The position numbers and the translations under genes are program-made. From Dactylorhiza incarnata (taxonomy: Eukaryota > Streptophyta > Magnoliopsida > Asparagales > Orchidaceae): 64,000 bases of DNA. Positions within the stretch are counted from its first letter, which is position 1. Each line of letters starts with the position of its first letter. The notes under the pieces are model-generated. The model saw only the letters and a list, made by a program, of their open reading frames with translations, did not search any database and was not told the DNA's origin. Shown here piece after piece: positions 1 through 10,494 of this stretch. The stretch covers positions 22,922,001 through 22,986,000 of the forward strand of contig JAWHQI010000004.1 of assembly GCA_033032865.1 (NCBI GenBank). The letters are read 5' to 3'.

Positions 1-17
1 TGGATAGTGAAACCTAA

Positions 18-746
18 ATGAGGACTCCAATGGGCTCCAATGTGTCTCTGGACAAGAATAAGAAAGGGAAACCTTTTGATGAGACCTTGTATAGATTCAT
101 CATTGAATATCTGCTCTACCTAACTGCTATAGGTCTGACATTATGTTTGTTACATGTCTATGTGCTAGGTATCAAGCTTCCTCTTTGGAATCTCACTACA
201 CCTCTGCTAAGAGAATCATGAGACTCAAGGGAACTCCAAATCAAGGCCTTTGGTACTCTAGATGTATTGATTTTGACCAAACATGGTATTTAGATGCAGA
301 TTTAGCAGATTGTAAAGAAGACAGGAAAAACACATTTGGAACCTGTCAATTCTTAGGAAAGAGGCCGATCTCTATGGAGCAGCTAGAAGAAAATATGTGT
401 GGAAATCTCAACAACTGAATCAGAATATATCTCAGCTGGGAGTTGATGTGTTTAACTGCTATGGATACAACATTAGCTAGAAGACTATAACATAAAGACA
501 TGCAAAACAATAATGTACTGTGATTCATCCAATGCAATCTCAATGGCTAAGAGCCCTATATCACACATCAATACTAAGCACATTGAAATCAGGCACCACT
601 TCATCAGGGAGCATGTTGAAGAAGAGGATATCTATCTTGAGTATGTCCCCACTGATAGCCAAGTAGCAAATATCTTTACAAAGCCCCTTGATGAAGCTAA
701 ATTAAATTTATTTAAATTTGAGCTTGGTATACTAAATTTATACTAA
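18..746 (+). pseudogene. Ty1/copia pol 3' end, RT C-terminus and RNase H (element G)
   Basis: This is the tail of a copia polyprotein. The first frame reads TPMGSNVSLDK then GKPFDETLYR, typical of the end of copia reverse transcriptase. A frameshift near 140 leads into CLCARYQ, KGTPNQGLWYS and DADLADCKEDRKNTFGTCQF, the RT to RNase H junction. The last part (513-746) has YCDSSNAISMAKSP, HIEIRHHFIREHV and the near-invariant IFTKPLD, the C-terminus of copia RNase H, which removes the RNA strand during reverse transcription. Several stops and at least one frameshift make it dead. The 5' part lies outside the window. The extra ORF between this and the 3' LTR points to the SIRE/Maximus lineage; that assignment is inference. 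Confidence 0.88.
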
Positions 747-1050
747 GCATTTCAATTCTCTCTTATCTATAACTATTGTGTATATACATGCTAAGAAAGT
801 TCTTGCCGCAAACTAACCCGAAAATGCAGGAAAATCCCAAGTTAAATCTATGTCGTCGAGCATATAAGATGACATAGAGGTCTTGTCGAAGGGTTGTCAA
901 GCCGACATAATAGGAGTGTCTTTGTGGTGCATCTTTGACACTCAGATATTAGCTAATATTGAATTTTTCATCACAGCCATTCAATTAAGGATCAATTTTC
1001 TTAGCAAACACACCCAAGTATGCGCCTTTTGACATTCCTAAAATATACTA

Positions 1051-1058
1051 TATAAATA
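1051..1058 (+). promoter_or_regulatory. TATA box ahead of ORF3 of element G
   Basis: TATAAATA lies about 60 bp before the ATG at 1114. The surrounding 747-1113 stretch has no ORF and separates the pol stop from ORF3. A TATA box here suggests ORF3 may have had its own transcript. Function is inferred from the motif and spacing only. Confidence 0.4.
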
Positions 1059-1113
1059 GGGTAAATGCTTAGAAATAGATCACACTTTCATTTGCCCTAA
1101 GCCGTCAAAACAA

Positions 1114-1631
1114 AATGTTCATCCCGCTCGACAACTTGCGACATTGGCGACCTTCAATTATCCAGCCATTCTTTCCATGGAACCAAAGAAAGGGGAAGAA
1201 TATTGCAATATTGGATGCGAGCTAGTCAGAGGTGGATTCAACAGGGCCGGCGAAGAGATAAAATTAGTTATTGGACTAGTGACAGTCGCCGTCCTGGAGT
1301 ATGTCTTATCTGAACCCATTGTAATCACGCATAGAGAAATAGTGGGGTTTTATTCCAAACCTGCTCCTCCCACAAAGCCATCAAAACAAGGGTAAGTGAA
1401 ACCTTGTTAAGACTTATAGTTCAAGGGCTGATAAGAGAACTTAGTCTACCAGTTTTTGAAGAAGATGATGAAGAGGATAAGATTGTTAAGTAGATTATTC
1501 TGAAGGATTAAAATGATGTGGACATGAAGAAGAATCATATGACTCATTGAAAAGGGCATGTTTTAATTGTAAAGGAAAGCTCCTGACAAATGTCATAGGA
1601 AATGTCTTGATCTGCAAGCCTGGATCACATG
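1114..1631 (+). pseudogene. ORF3 of copia element G, 5' part (env-like position)
   Basis: Decayed coding sequence between pol and the 3' LTR, the place where SIRE/Maximus copia elements carry an extra, sometimes env-like, ORF. The ATG at 1114 opens only a short frame. A longer open stretch in another frame (1144-1395) has a hydrophobic run IKLVIGLVTVAVLEYVL, followed by a proline-rich part. I recognise no domain. Many stops follow before the solo LTR interrupts it at 1637, and the frame resumes after 3049. The protein could be a putative plant transposon protein of unknown role; I cannot confirm it is an envelope protein. Confidence 0.5.
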
Positions 1632-1636
1632 ACAGA

Positions 1637-3044
1637 TGTACAACCCCGATATTCTCCAGGAGTTGGGCATAGATTTGAGAAGTTAGCAGGCGGAGGAGGT
1701 GACAAAGTAGGTGAGCCAGAGTCTCAAATGTCGCTCGCAAGGAGGCGGGCGAGCTGGGTACTCTCCCACCGCTCGCGGGGAGGGCGGGCGAGTCAGATCT
1801 TCGCGGTCCGCTCGCAGCAGTCTTCTGGACGAGCCAGATTCTTTCCAAGCATCCGTGTTCGGCGAACTCCAATCTGCGTTCACCGAAATCCATTTTGCGT
1901 TCGATGTGCGTTGCGCTTCAGTTCGACGAAATCCCTTTTTAGCTCGACGAGCTCATTCTCCCAGCCAGTTCAGAAGATCTCCACAAGGCCAAGGGAAGCT
2001 CGCAGAACGGCACGCGAGTAATGTCCCTGCGAGCCCGAGTCTCAAAGTCCGCTCGCAAGAAGGCGAGCCAGAGTGGCAAACTCGCGGACAGAGTCTCCTG
2101 GCAAAAGTGGCAAGGAAGGCGAGCCAGAGTCTAAGAGTTCCTCGTAAGAAGGCAGGCGAGCCGGGCACTCACCGACTGCTCGAAGGAAGGCGGGCGATCC
2201 AGATCTTCGCGATCGATGAACTCCAATCTGCCTCCAACGAGCTCCAATCTGCATTCGATGCAATCCGTTGTTCTGTGTTCGACGAATTCTAGCCTGAGGT
2301 CAACGATCCCAGCTCTGCATTCACTGTATGAGTAGCAAGATGTTCAATTCGACAGAATTACTTCTCAAGCTCGACTTGCTCAGTCGTCCAGCCAGTTTAG
2401 TAGATTTTTGTAGGGCCGAGTGGAGCTCGCAAGGGTGAATGCGAGACCCGGCCTCAGCGAACGTAGCCAGAGGGAGGGCGAGCGGGGCCTTTGCAGAGCG
2501 CTCGCCCAAGAGGGGTTTTGCTAGCCATAATCGTGAGGGGACTTGCAGAATCTCTCGCAAGTAGCTCTCTCGCAGACCACTTACCCATAGACAAAGGGGG
2601 AAATTACCCCTCTCTCCCTGGTGGTCTGCCGTTAGCCTTTCCAAACAGCGGAGTTTGGCTGTTAACATGCCAAATTGGTGTGCGTTTAGTAAAACCAAAA
2701 GGCGGAATTCCACTATTGACAGACCACGAGCAAAAAACAATAAATAGACCTTAAAGGGCACCTTGGGAAAGGATTCCAATCTCAATTCTCTGAGCTTATT
2801 CCTCCTTTGGTTACTTTGGCTTAGCTCTCTAGCTCTCCAAGGTGCCCAAGTGTCAGCTTTGGCTTGGGAGGGGAAGCGCTCAACGATCTTCCGAGTTTGT
2901 GGTGAGACCTCCTTGCTGTGACTGAGGTCTTAGTCAGTTTTCGAGTCCCCGGTCTGCTCCTTCCGAGGGACTAGTAAGGGCTAGCTACCCCTCAACTTGT
3001 TGAGGGCCCGAGCTTCACACGAGACCGAGAAATCGGTTTCAACA
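1637..3044 (-). mobile_element. Solo LTR, Tat-type Ty3/gypsy (B-related family)
   Basis: It starts TGTACAACCCC and ends GAAATCGGTTTCAACA, and both sides carry the TSD ACAGA (1632-1636 and 3045-3049). No internal region is present, so this is a solo LTR left by LTR-LTR recombination. From about 2560 to the end it matches the 3' half of element B's LTR read on the same strand as written here, including a TATA-like stretch near 2738 and the shared TTGGCTTGGGAGGGGAAGCG. The first 900 bp are unlike B and are rich in CTCGC and TCGACGAA words. At 1408 bp it is twice the length of B's LTR. The ORFs inside it are chance open frames. Confidence 0.88.
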
Positions 3045-3061
3045 ACAGAATTTCAAGATAA

Positions 3062-4713
3062 ATGTTTAAGATAATGACAAGGGTCATACTGAGCAAAAGA
3101 ACAAATTGGGCATTGATTCTATTTGACAAAATTGCAGAAAGATTTAGTGCCCCAAATTTTGGTAGAATACTATCCTTATATCTGCTGTCAAGCCTACCCG
3201 ACAAGCTGAAAAATAAGTTGGGCTCTCACATCCTTTGCCTGAAGAAAATGGACATAAGCGTGAAAAGGAAGAGAGTTATTGTAGCTGAGAGAAGCTCTTC
3301 AAAGGAAGAAGAACATATTGTCAGCCCAACTCCTGCACAAACTGATTCGAGACTGGTAAGGCTTCAGTTATAAGTTTCACACTAGAACCATTGGGTGTGC
3401 CCATTGTCACTGATGAGGTTGCTCTTCTAGAATCTATTGCTACAACTGAGGATAGACAAGAAGCTACTCAAGTAGGTGCTTCAGTTGAGGGGGAGACTCA
3501 AACTGATCTCCCTGCTCTTAGGGTTAAGGAAGCAACCCCCACTGGGTTGGCTGTCCAAGAGTACCTATAAATTTCTCAGAGAGTCATGGATGATGATGTC
3601 ATTAAGAATGTAGGACCAAAAGTTGTTGTTCTAAGACATGACTCCCCTGATATTCTTTATGACGATGAGACAATGGATGTTATGTATTAAGATGTGGTAA
3701 AAAGAAAGTTTGTTGAGAAAGAGCAGGCTATTCCATGCACATCTACTCCACAACCTCAAGAATGCACTTCAGGCTCCCTCATCCATCAAATAAAAGAATT
3801 GCTAGCAGAGGAAAGAATTCACTATCAATCATATGTTGACAATGCGGTGAAGGACTTCAAGGAAGATATCTCTGCTTAGATGAAGGAGATGAAGGCTAAA
3901 ATTGACCATGTCAATACTCAAATCAATGGCTAGTTTACCAAGGTAGGAACATCAGTGGATTGTAACACGAAGACACTTCAATCTATAGGCATCATGCTTA
4001 ATTGCACCTTAGAATTTGATCAAAAGTCAGATGAAAACCTAGAAAGTGTAGTTGAATGGGTCACCAAGAAAATGGTTGACAATCAGAAGATCATAATGAA
4101 CACATGTGTGAACACTCAAGAGTTCACCAATGAGACTTTATCTAAGAAGATGGAAGACTCCTCAAAGGACATTCAAAGATGTATTTTAGAAGAAGTAAGA
4201 AAGGGGGGAGAAGATTAGAGCCAAAAGGATTTTTGGATAGTGAATGCACTTCATCACTCCCTTGGACTCTTTCCCATAGTGACTGAGCCTACAAATAGCG
4301 ACAGTCCCTTGAACATTTCTAAAAGCACACGGGTAGAAGATGGTTCCAGTCAGCAGAAGAGGCAAAAGATTTCAGAAGAAGAATTAGCTGCCAATGGAAG
4401 AGGAGAAGAAGCTATAGCAACCGACTCTAGTCTCTCAATGTGTAGTCTAAAGTCAAAGTACATAATTCAATAAACTTGGATTGACCTTGGAAGCATTGGA
4501 AAAGACATTAACAAATACTATCCCAATTATGAATGGTCCAAACACATGAAAACTGAAGCCCGGAGAAAACTCTACATGAAAGAACAGAAGGAGGGAACAT
4601 TGCCACAGAATGCTCCTCCTATCCCCAACACTTATATTCTGAAGCCTTTCAGTTTCCTTGACATTCCAAGGCAAAATGGGAAAGCTAAAGGAAAGAAGGT
4701 CTTTTATGTTTAG
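3062..4713 (+). pseudogene. ORF3 of copia element G, 3' part
   Basis: Continuation of ORF3 after the solo LTR. The first piece (3062-3370) is in one frame and the rest, from about 3361 to 4713, runs in a second single frame. That frame is broken by stops near 3568, 3688, 3877, 3931, 4216, 4471 and 4711, each TAA or TAG where Gln would fit. The protein is acidic and serine-rich at first. A probable coiled-coil follows around 3780-4200 (KELLAEERIHYQSYVDN, MKEMKAKIDHVNTQ), then a basic patch (QQKRQKISEEE). I do not recognise a catalytic motif. The layout (globular part, acidic linker, coiled coil) resembles the plus-strand gene at 43303-44408. Confidence 0.55.
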
Positions 4714-4866
4714 ATGTGCTAAGGGCAAATGTAATTTTTAATAATCTATTTGCAAACATTTGAGGCTTTTATATATGTGACATTTTGAATGTTGTCTCTA
4801 CTCGCTGTGTCATTACTTTAATATTTGTATGTGTAGTTTATCTATGAGTGAGGTTCTGACTACTTC

Positions 4867-4880
4867 AAATAGAGGGAGAT
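4867..4880 (+). other. Polypurine tract of element G
   Basis: AATAGAGGGAGAT lies directly before the TGTTGGAAAC that opens the LTR at 4881. This is the usual position of the plus-strand primer of a copia element. Confidence 0.75.
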
Positions 4881-6420
4881 TGTTGGAAACTTTACCTATA
4901 ATGTTCCTAATTTAAGAAGTACTTAAGTAAAAGATAAATACACTTTGTATTTAACACATTTGCTTTAGAATATTGCTTTCAGGTACTAAATAGTGCAATC
5001 CTAACATTGGGCTAGACTTAGTGTCATCAGACACAGTTTTGCCAATGTAATCCCTCATTATGCAAAACACTATGTTGACATATGATCTAGACTATAATAG
5101 ACTTGTCACTATCTTATTATCATCAGTAATAAAGGTCTAACAAGTTGTCAAAAGCAAAGGATCTGAGTTGAGAAGATTAGGAATTGATTAAGTGAAATAT
5201 CATTTTGGAGAGTCAAAATGTCGTTGAGTAAAGGTCTTGATATCATCTTGAAGACCTTAAGCTCCAAGACGATATCATCTTGTAAACTCTCAACTACACA
5301 CATATCGTCTAATATACAAGAAGAAGACCAATCTCCAAATATTGACTTGGTAGTATACTTTCCAAGATGATATCGTCTTGACAAGGCTCACTTACTCTCA
5401 TATCGTCTTGGAGGTATACAGTAGATATCTGGAAGCTCTTGATAGAAGGAAGAATTTGCCTAAGACATTTATCATCGAGGTGATCTCAAATATCATCGAG
5501 GTCACGTGAAATGTCGTCGAGGAAACAACACAACATTTCATAACTATGAAAGGCAGATTCGACCTGATAGGCTTATCACTTGCCTAAAAGGGAGAAATAA
5601 TCAATTATCATCTTGAAGACCATAAGAGACAACAAATCGTGATTCGGCTAGAAGACAGAAGGAATCAATTATCGTCTTGAAGACTATAAGAGACATCAAG
5701 TCGATTTATGAGGAAGATTCTCTTAAAAGATAGAAGGGATCAATTATCATCTTGAAGACTATAAAAAGACATCAAGTCGATTCATGCAGAAGATTCAACT
5801 AGAGACCAAACTTGTGAAATATTGTCTTGTGAACCACAAAGGGTCATAAAGACAATTTGTGCAGAATGTTGGATCTCCAGTATTGATTTGGATTAGGATC
5901 CCTGTATGTTTTATATGTCTTAAATTTAAAATCTGTATCCCAACTCAAATAGGGGGAGATTGTTGGAACCATAGTTTTCATTTGAGTTAGGATCCAATTT
6001 TATGGTCTAAGTTTCTATCATAACATATCTTGTATAAACTAGATCAAATCTCATTAAGACAGAAGACACGAAAAAGAATATAATATAAACTGCGATCGAC
6101 GAAAGGCTAGCAACGCTCGACGAAATATCAAGGAAGCTGCGATCGACAAAAAGCTAACTGCGATCGACGAAAGTCTGAAGCTGCGTTCGACGAAATCCAA
6201 GCAGCGCTCGATGAAAGTTCATTCAGCAATTAGTCAATGAACAGATCGACAAACGTCGAACTCAGCCCGACGTACTTCAAGCTGAGATCGACGAAATATT
6301 ATCAGCTTTATAAAATCTCATTTCTTAGCTCGACTGAAATTCTAAATGTTGTCAGATCTGATAAAGCAATATTTTGAATAGTTTCTATTTATATATTTGT
6401 ATGAATTATCACTGCCTCAT

Positions 6421-6497
6421 ATTAATGATATAGCTGTTACAGAACAATTAATGATATAGCCATTGCAGAACATTAATGATATAGCCATTGCAGATCA
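6421..6497 (+). repeat. Three tandem 25-26 bp repeats in H
   Basis: ATTAATGATATAGC occurs at 6421, 6447 and 6472, each followed by a similar CATTGCAGA-type tail. The role is unknown; it lies upstream of the likely transcribed end of the H LTR. Confidence 0.8.
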
Positions 6498-6967
6498 GCT
6501 TAAATTAAAGATGGCAGTTTATCTTCTCGAGGAGTCCAGTTGATAAAAAGAGACTTTATCTCTTCCCTTTCTAGAGAGAATAAAGGAGAAGAATTGAACA
6601 TAAGAGAGAGAAGCTCTTCAGATTACAGACAGAGAAAGCACAAAGAAGAGAAAGACAGAGAATAACATATTATTATCTATCTTGTTTGCTAACTCTTCTC
6701 TGCAGATCATCTTCATTCTGAGACACTCAATCTAGATTATTTGCTCAGGATCTCAACTGCAGAAGAAGAAAAAAGGAGTTACTACAATCTAGAGAAGAAG
6801 CTTCCCACCTGATCATCAAACACTAATCAAATCATGGGGAGCTCTTCAATATCATCAAGGATCCATTAGAGTCTTCTCAGAAAGAGAAGAACAATATATT
6901 TTTGTTTTCTTTTAACTGTATAAAGGGTTATAACTCCCTTCAAAAGTTACAACCATTGGTGGCAGGG

Positions 6968-7073
6968 CACTTGATCAAAAACCTGTAGTTTGGTTAGAGC
7001 ACCTGATCAAAAGCTCACTTGGTGTGTGGACACCTGATCAAAACTCCCTTTGTGGCAGGGCACCTGATCAACA
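6968..7073 (+). repeat. Four CACCTGATCAA repeats in H LTR
   Basis: CAC(C/T)TGATCAA recurs near 6968, 7000, 7031 and 7061, at about 31-bp spacing, interleaved with GGCAGGGC and TGTGGACA. It sits in the 3' part of the LTR and would be in the RNA. I see no coding meaning. Confidence 0.7.
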
Positions 7074-8031
7074 ACCTATAGTGGAATCCTACCAAGTGTG
7101 GTAGAAGAGTAGACGTAACCAGGTTTAGTGGGGAACTACTATAAAATTCTTGTGTCGTCTGTGCTGTGTTTATTTTGCTATGCTGTGTGCTGTGTTTCTT
7201 TATTTTATTTTATAAATCACTCTGCAATACACATATAAGTATCACTATTTTAATTCTGCTATAAAATTAAGTGAAAAAGTTTTAATACTCTTTTCACCCC
7301 CCCTCCTCTAGACTAAATCTAAGATCTAACCACACTTTCACAGAAGATTCGACTAGAAGGCTGAAGCAGTCGAATATCATCTTTTGAACAATAAAGGATC
7401 ATCAAGATGAATCTATAGATGATTCGACTAGAAGACTGAAGCAGTAAAATATCGTCTTGTAGACCACCAAAGTCACCAAGATGATTCATGTAGAAAATTT
7501 GAACTAAAGTTATGCTGAGTTCAAATTTGACTAAAAGAAATACATTCGACTAAACATCAAGAATATTCGACCAGATATCTAGTCAAATTGCGGAAAGGCC
7601 TGAATTCAATTTAAAGTGTGATTTTGGCTTTACGTGATTTATTATTGCCGCAGATTGGGGCAATCAATGTTGACCTTTATGGAAAGCTAATTTCTAACAT
7701 AATGGTTGTCCGAGGAAATGACTGTTATCAAATATCCCTATAAAAAAGAGAAGATGGTTTTCAGCAAACCCTAATCTTGAGATTCATTGCCGCCGACAAC
7801 GTGTTATTCATTCCAGATCTCATATAAAATGATGATATTCCTTGAAGCTATTTATTTTATTCTTCTAAAGAAAGATTCAGTTATCTTCCCAATCAAAAGA
7901 TTCACCATCTAATTCCAAGAAGATTTTTGAATAAGCTATTTCTGTAATAGGCTTCAAGAAGACTAAAGCAATACAAGCTAAAAATTTTGAGTCTAAAACA
8001 TCTTTGTGAAATATTGTTTTACATATCCTGC

Positions 8032-8207
8032 TGTAGGATTTCTGAGGAAATCTGAATGTAGGGTATTTCATACCTGAGTGTAGGATCCTTGCTAAGGATC
8101 TGAGGTAGGGAACTTTGAACAGTTCCCGATGTAGGATTCAAGCTTGAATTTGAGTTGTAGGATCCAGAGACTGGATCTGTTGTAGGGAATCCGCTGTTTT
8201 TCCCGAG
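8032..8207. repeat. Array of seven head-to-tail mini-hairpins in LTR of G
   Basis: Each ~25-bp unit begins (T)GTAG and most end in TGAG, GATG or similar, and each contains its own inverted repeat. The stems are GATTTC/GAAATC (8037-8052), GGTAT/ATACC (8062-8074), GATCCTT/AAGGATC (8084-8100), GGGAACT/AGTTCCC (8108-8127), ATTCA/TGAAT (8136-8149), GATCCAG/CTGGATC (8161-8177) and GGGAA/TTCCC (8185-8204). The stem sequences differ but remain paired. A weaker eighth unit (AGATC/GATCT) follows at about 8236-8252. See findings. Confidence 0.85.
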
Positions 8208-8470
8208 CTGAAGGATTCTTGGTCTTTGATTTGTAAGATCTTATAGATCTGATTATTTAGAGGAGTAGGCCAAGTCTAGCACACTGCTAGATAGGAGGAT
8301 GGGGAAAGTGGACGTGCCCAAGTCGGGGAACCACTATAAATATTTGTGCAATCTATGATGTGTGAGCTTTTCTGTGATTAATTTTCATGGATAATTTTAA
8401 TAGCTGAAAACACTTAGACACCTATTCACCCCCCTCTAGGTAATTAGACATCCCTTAACTTATAACTCAT

Positions 8471-8788
8471 AAGAAGAAGGTTGCTCAAATTGAAAAGGAT
8501 AATCTCAAGCTAACAAAAGGGAAACACATTATTGATACAAACATAGTAATCTCATTAATTTAAAAGTTGATTCACGAGCTTAATAGAAGAGGCTTTAGTC
8601 TTTCAGATGTTTATGATAGAGAGCTATGAAAGTTATCTAAGTACTATGATAAGCTCAAAGAAGACCTACACTTTCACGTCTATGCTTTTCTTGATGAAAA
8701 TTCCATGCAAAATTTGTGCATAGATGAATATACTTAGATATTAGCTTCTGCATTTCTATCTCTGAAGTTAGATATAAAGGCTATATGA
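8471..8788 (+). pseudogene. C-terminal ORF remnant of copia element I
   Basis: One frame from 8471 to a TGA at 8786 is open except for a TAA, a TGA and a TAG. It reads as a charged, probably coiled-coil protein (KKVAQIEKDNLKLTKGK, then KLSKYYDKLKEDLHFHVYAF). It lies before a polypurine-like tract (8941-8950) and an LTR start, so it is probably the end of an internal ORF of a copia element into which G inserted. I do not recognise the family. Bases 8789-8940 hold no gene. Confidence 0.45.
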
Positions 8789-8950
8789 TGAAAATATTAA
8801 GGAATAAATTGAGGGGGTGTGGGTGTGCATAAATTCTCTTGTCTTTCCATTCTCTATGTTTTACTCATGCACTAATATAGAAGCTTGTGATGTTTTTTTT
8901 CTTCAAAATCACATAAATTGTAAAATCTGATATATCAAATAATAGGAGAT

Positions 8951-9613
8951 TGTATGGAAAAATAACTTTATGATTTGATATAAAATATTATCAAAGTGAT
9001 ATAAGAAGATCCCTTTGTTGTATAGATGACATATTTCATTTAGCCTCGAATTCAGAGTTACTAAGGATGGCAAAGAAGTGAACTAAAGTCTTCAGAGATA
9101 TTAGAGTATGGTTAAGTAAAGAAGTTTACTTTGAGAAGATGTCAGCTTACGTCGACAAGTGAAAAAGGTAAATTTAACGTACATTGAGATAAGTTGGAGC
9201 ACAAGTATATATTGAGATATTCTCTTCTTAACTCCATCTAAATATACTTTTACTTCCATGTCAGAGTTCAAGAAGTCTTGAGTCAACATCCATGCAGAGC
9301 AAATTAGAATTGAGAACAAGCAGATTAAGGAAATAAATCTAATATGATTATAGCCATTGATATATGAGTATGGAAGGTTATTATTTTCTTTGGAGAAAAT
9401 CTGGCATCATTCTCGACATTCTGTATCTATATATGGACATTCCTAATTAGAAAACAAGAAGACAGAATATAAGAAAGCTATTATGGTAAAGAATAGAGCT
9501 CTCTAACCTCGCTCTCCGATCTAACTCTTTTTCTTCTTCTTCCCGCTTCTCTGTAAGTTTCAAGAAGAGAAGAACATTAGCCATAAAGATCATCTTCTCT
9601 AGATCAAAAGAAT
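8951..9613 (+). repeat. 3' LTR of copia element I (truncated)
   Basis: It starts TGTATGGAAAA directly after AATAGGAGAT, the polypurine-tract context seen in G and H. It is AT-rich with no credible gene, and is cut off at 9614 by an inverted F-type LTR. No end or TSD can be assigned. Confidence 0.5.
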
Positions 9614-10166
9614 TGTCGGCACAAAAATTGCACCTCCAAAACTCACACTTCAAAGGGATTAGGGGAAACTATGGAGTGCCAGTTACTTGGGATAAAGGAT
9701 GCCAAAAGAGAGGTTGCTAAGCAAATAAGTCTGATCCAATTGATAAATAGAGATTACATGGGAGTCCAAAACAGGTCAGGGAAAGAGGTAGAAAAGAGAC
9801 TGAATTCGAGACCGCTTATATAGGTCATAAGCTGGAGGCTCAAATCCAAAAGTCCTCTTTCTGGTACCCCTACCCCTCTATTTATAGACGCAAGGGCCTG
9901 CCCAAATGAGCAGGTCTAAAAATAATGGACTGCCCAGGGTACAGGAGAACTGAGGCAGGGAAGAGATGATACATGGGGTGCAAATAACAAAAAAGAGAGA
10001 AAACTCTATACCACATGGTCATTCGGTCTCGCTGGAAGCAGACCGCCTATGCCTTATAGAATCTGCCGGAGACGAGGTGAGTGCTCTGGTCGGTCTCCAG
10101 AATTCGTGACCATTGGGGTCAGAAATTTTGATCGAGAAGCTGAGGTTGCGGACTTCCGGGCAAACA
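9614..10166 (-). mobile_element. LTR related to Tat element F, inverted, probably solo
   Basis: Read on the minus strand it starts TGTTTGCCCGGAAG and ends TTTTTGTGCCGACA. It aligns with F's LTR (53624-54106), sharing TCTATAAATAGAGGGGTAGG at about 9885-9905 and the start and end blocks. No matching TSD is adjacent: AGAAT on the left, TGATC on the right. It may therefore be rearranged. The ORFs here are not credible. Bases 10167-10262 are an unassigned 96-bp spacer containing GCGACCGTCT, a word typical of F-type LTRs. Confidence 0.75.
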
Positions 10167-10262
10167 TGATCCCTGCACATTTTCAAGTTTCACTTGAACT
10201 TTGAAAATGTTCGCTTTGACCATGGAGATTGCGACCGTCTTAAATGCTAGAATGGATATAAA

Positions 10263-10494
10263 TGTTGGATCTTTATGCGCCCTTAGTGGGAGGGGGTGAA
10301 TAGTGGTTTTGATAAACTTTAGGATTTTAAAGAAAAACTTTTTGATATTTTATATGAAGTAATTTTAATCAAAAGTAAATTGCAAGAAATCAATTTTTAT
10401 TGAATAAGAAAAGACATGATTATCATTTATAAAATTGATTACAAAAATGGATTTCTATGACGCTAGAAATCAAAGGCGAATATAAAAGACTCTT
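10263..10494 (-). repeat. 3' LTR of E, distal part
   Basis: It begins TGTTGGATC and runs through GCGCCCTTAGTGGGAGGGGG; the reverse complement matches the end of D's LTR. Element A inserted at 10494, and CTCTT (10490-10494) is duplicated at 39607-39611. Confidence 0.75.

Larger units (their letters stand above)
5867..7340 (+). mobile_element. Element H: internally deleted copia, LTR stub plus full 3' LTR
   Basis: Flanked by the TSD CAGAA (5862-5866 and 7341-7345), starting TGTTGGATC and ending CACTTTCA. The first ~94 bp hold an LTR beginning (TGTTGGATCTCC...TTAGGATCC) fused to a polypurine tract (ATAGGGGGAGAT). A second LTR beginning (TGTTGGAACC...TTAGGATCC) follows at 5961 and runs to 7340. 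The simplest reading is a deletion from inside the 5' LTR to just before the polypurine tract. The LTR carries TCGACGAA-type words at 6095-6300 and the short repeats listed separately. Nothing coding remains. Confidence 0.75.
4881..8450 (+). repeat. 3' LTR of copia element G (interrupted by H)
   Basis: It begins TGTTGGAAAC after the polypurine tract. The probable end is the CA at 8450, after the pyrimidine run CACCCCCCTCTAGG, which copia LTRs here share near their 3' ends; the end is not confirmed because the 5' LTR is outside the window. Removing H and one TSD copy leaves about 2.1 kb. Bases 5200-5860 and 7370-7480 are crowded with ATCGTCTTG and related words. A run of seven mini-hairpins lies at 8032-8207. 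There are no credible genes inside. Confidence 0.7.

Noticed and set aside
1144..1395. 83-aa ORF as a complete small gene
   Set aside because: It begins at TTG, not ATG, and is one frame of a decayed longer ORF between copia pol and the LTR.
1629..2785. Several overlapping ORFs (up to 193 aa) on both strands
   Set aside because: They lie inside a solo LTR defined by ends and TSD, are Arg/Ser-rich without motifs and are due to high GC content.
8041..8205. Mini-hairpin array as transcription terminators
   Set aside because: Bacterial-type terminators do not apply in a plant LTR, and there are no U tracts after the stems.
10249..10253. AGAAT as right-hand TSD for the inverted F-type LTR (left AGAAT at 9609-9613)
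   Set aside because: It would place the LTR end at a non-TG position 82 bp past the clear end of similarity to F; a 5-bp match in 100 bp is easily chance.
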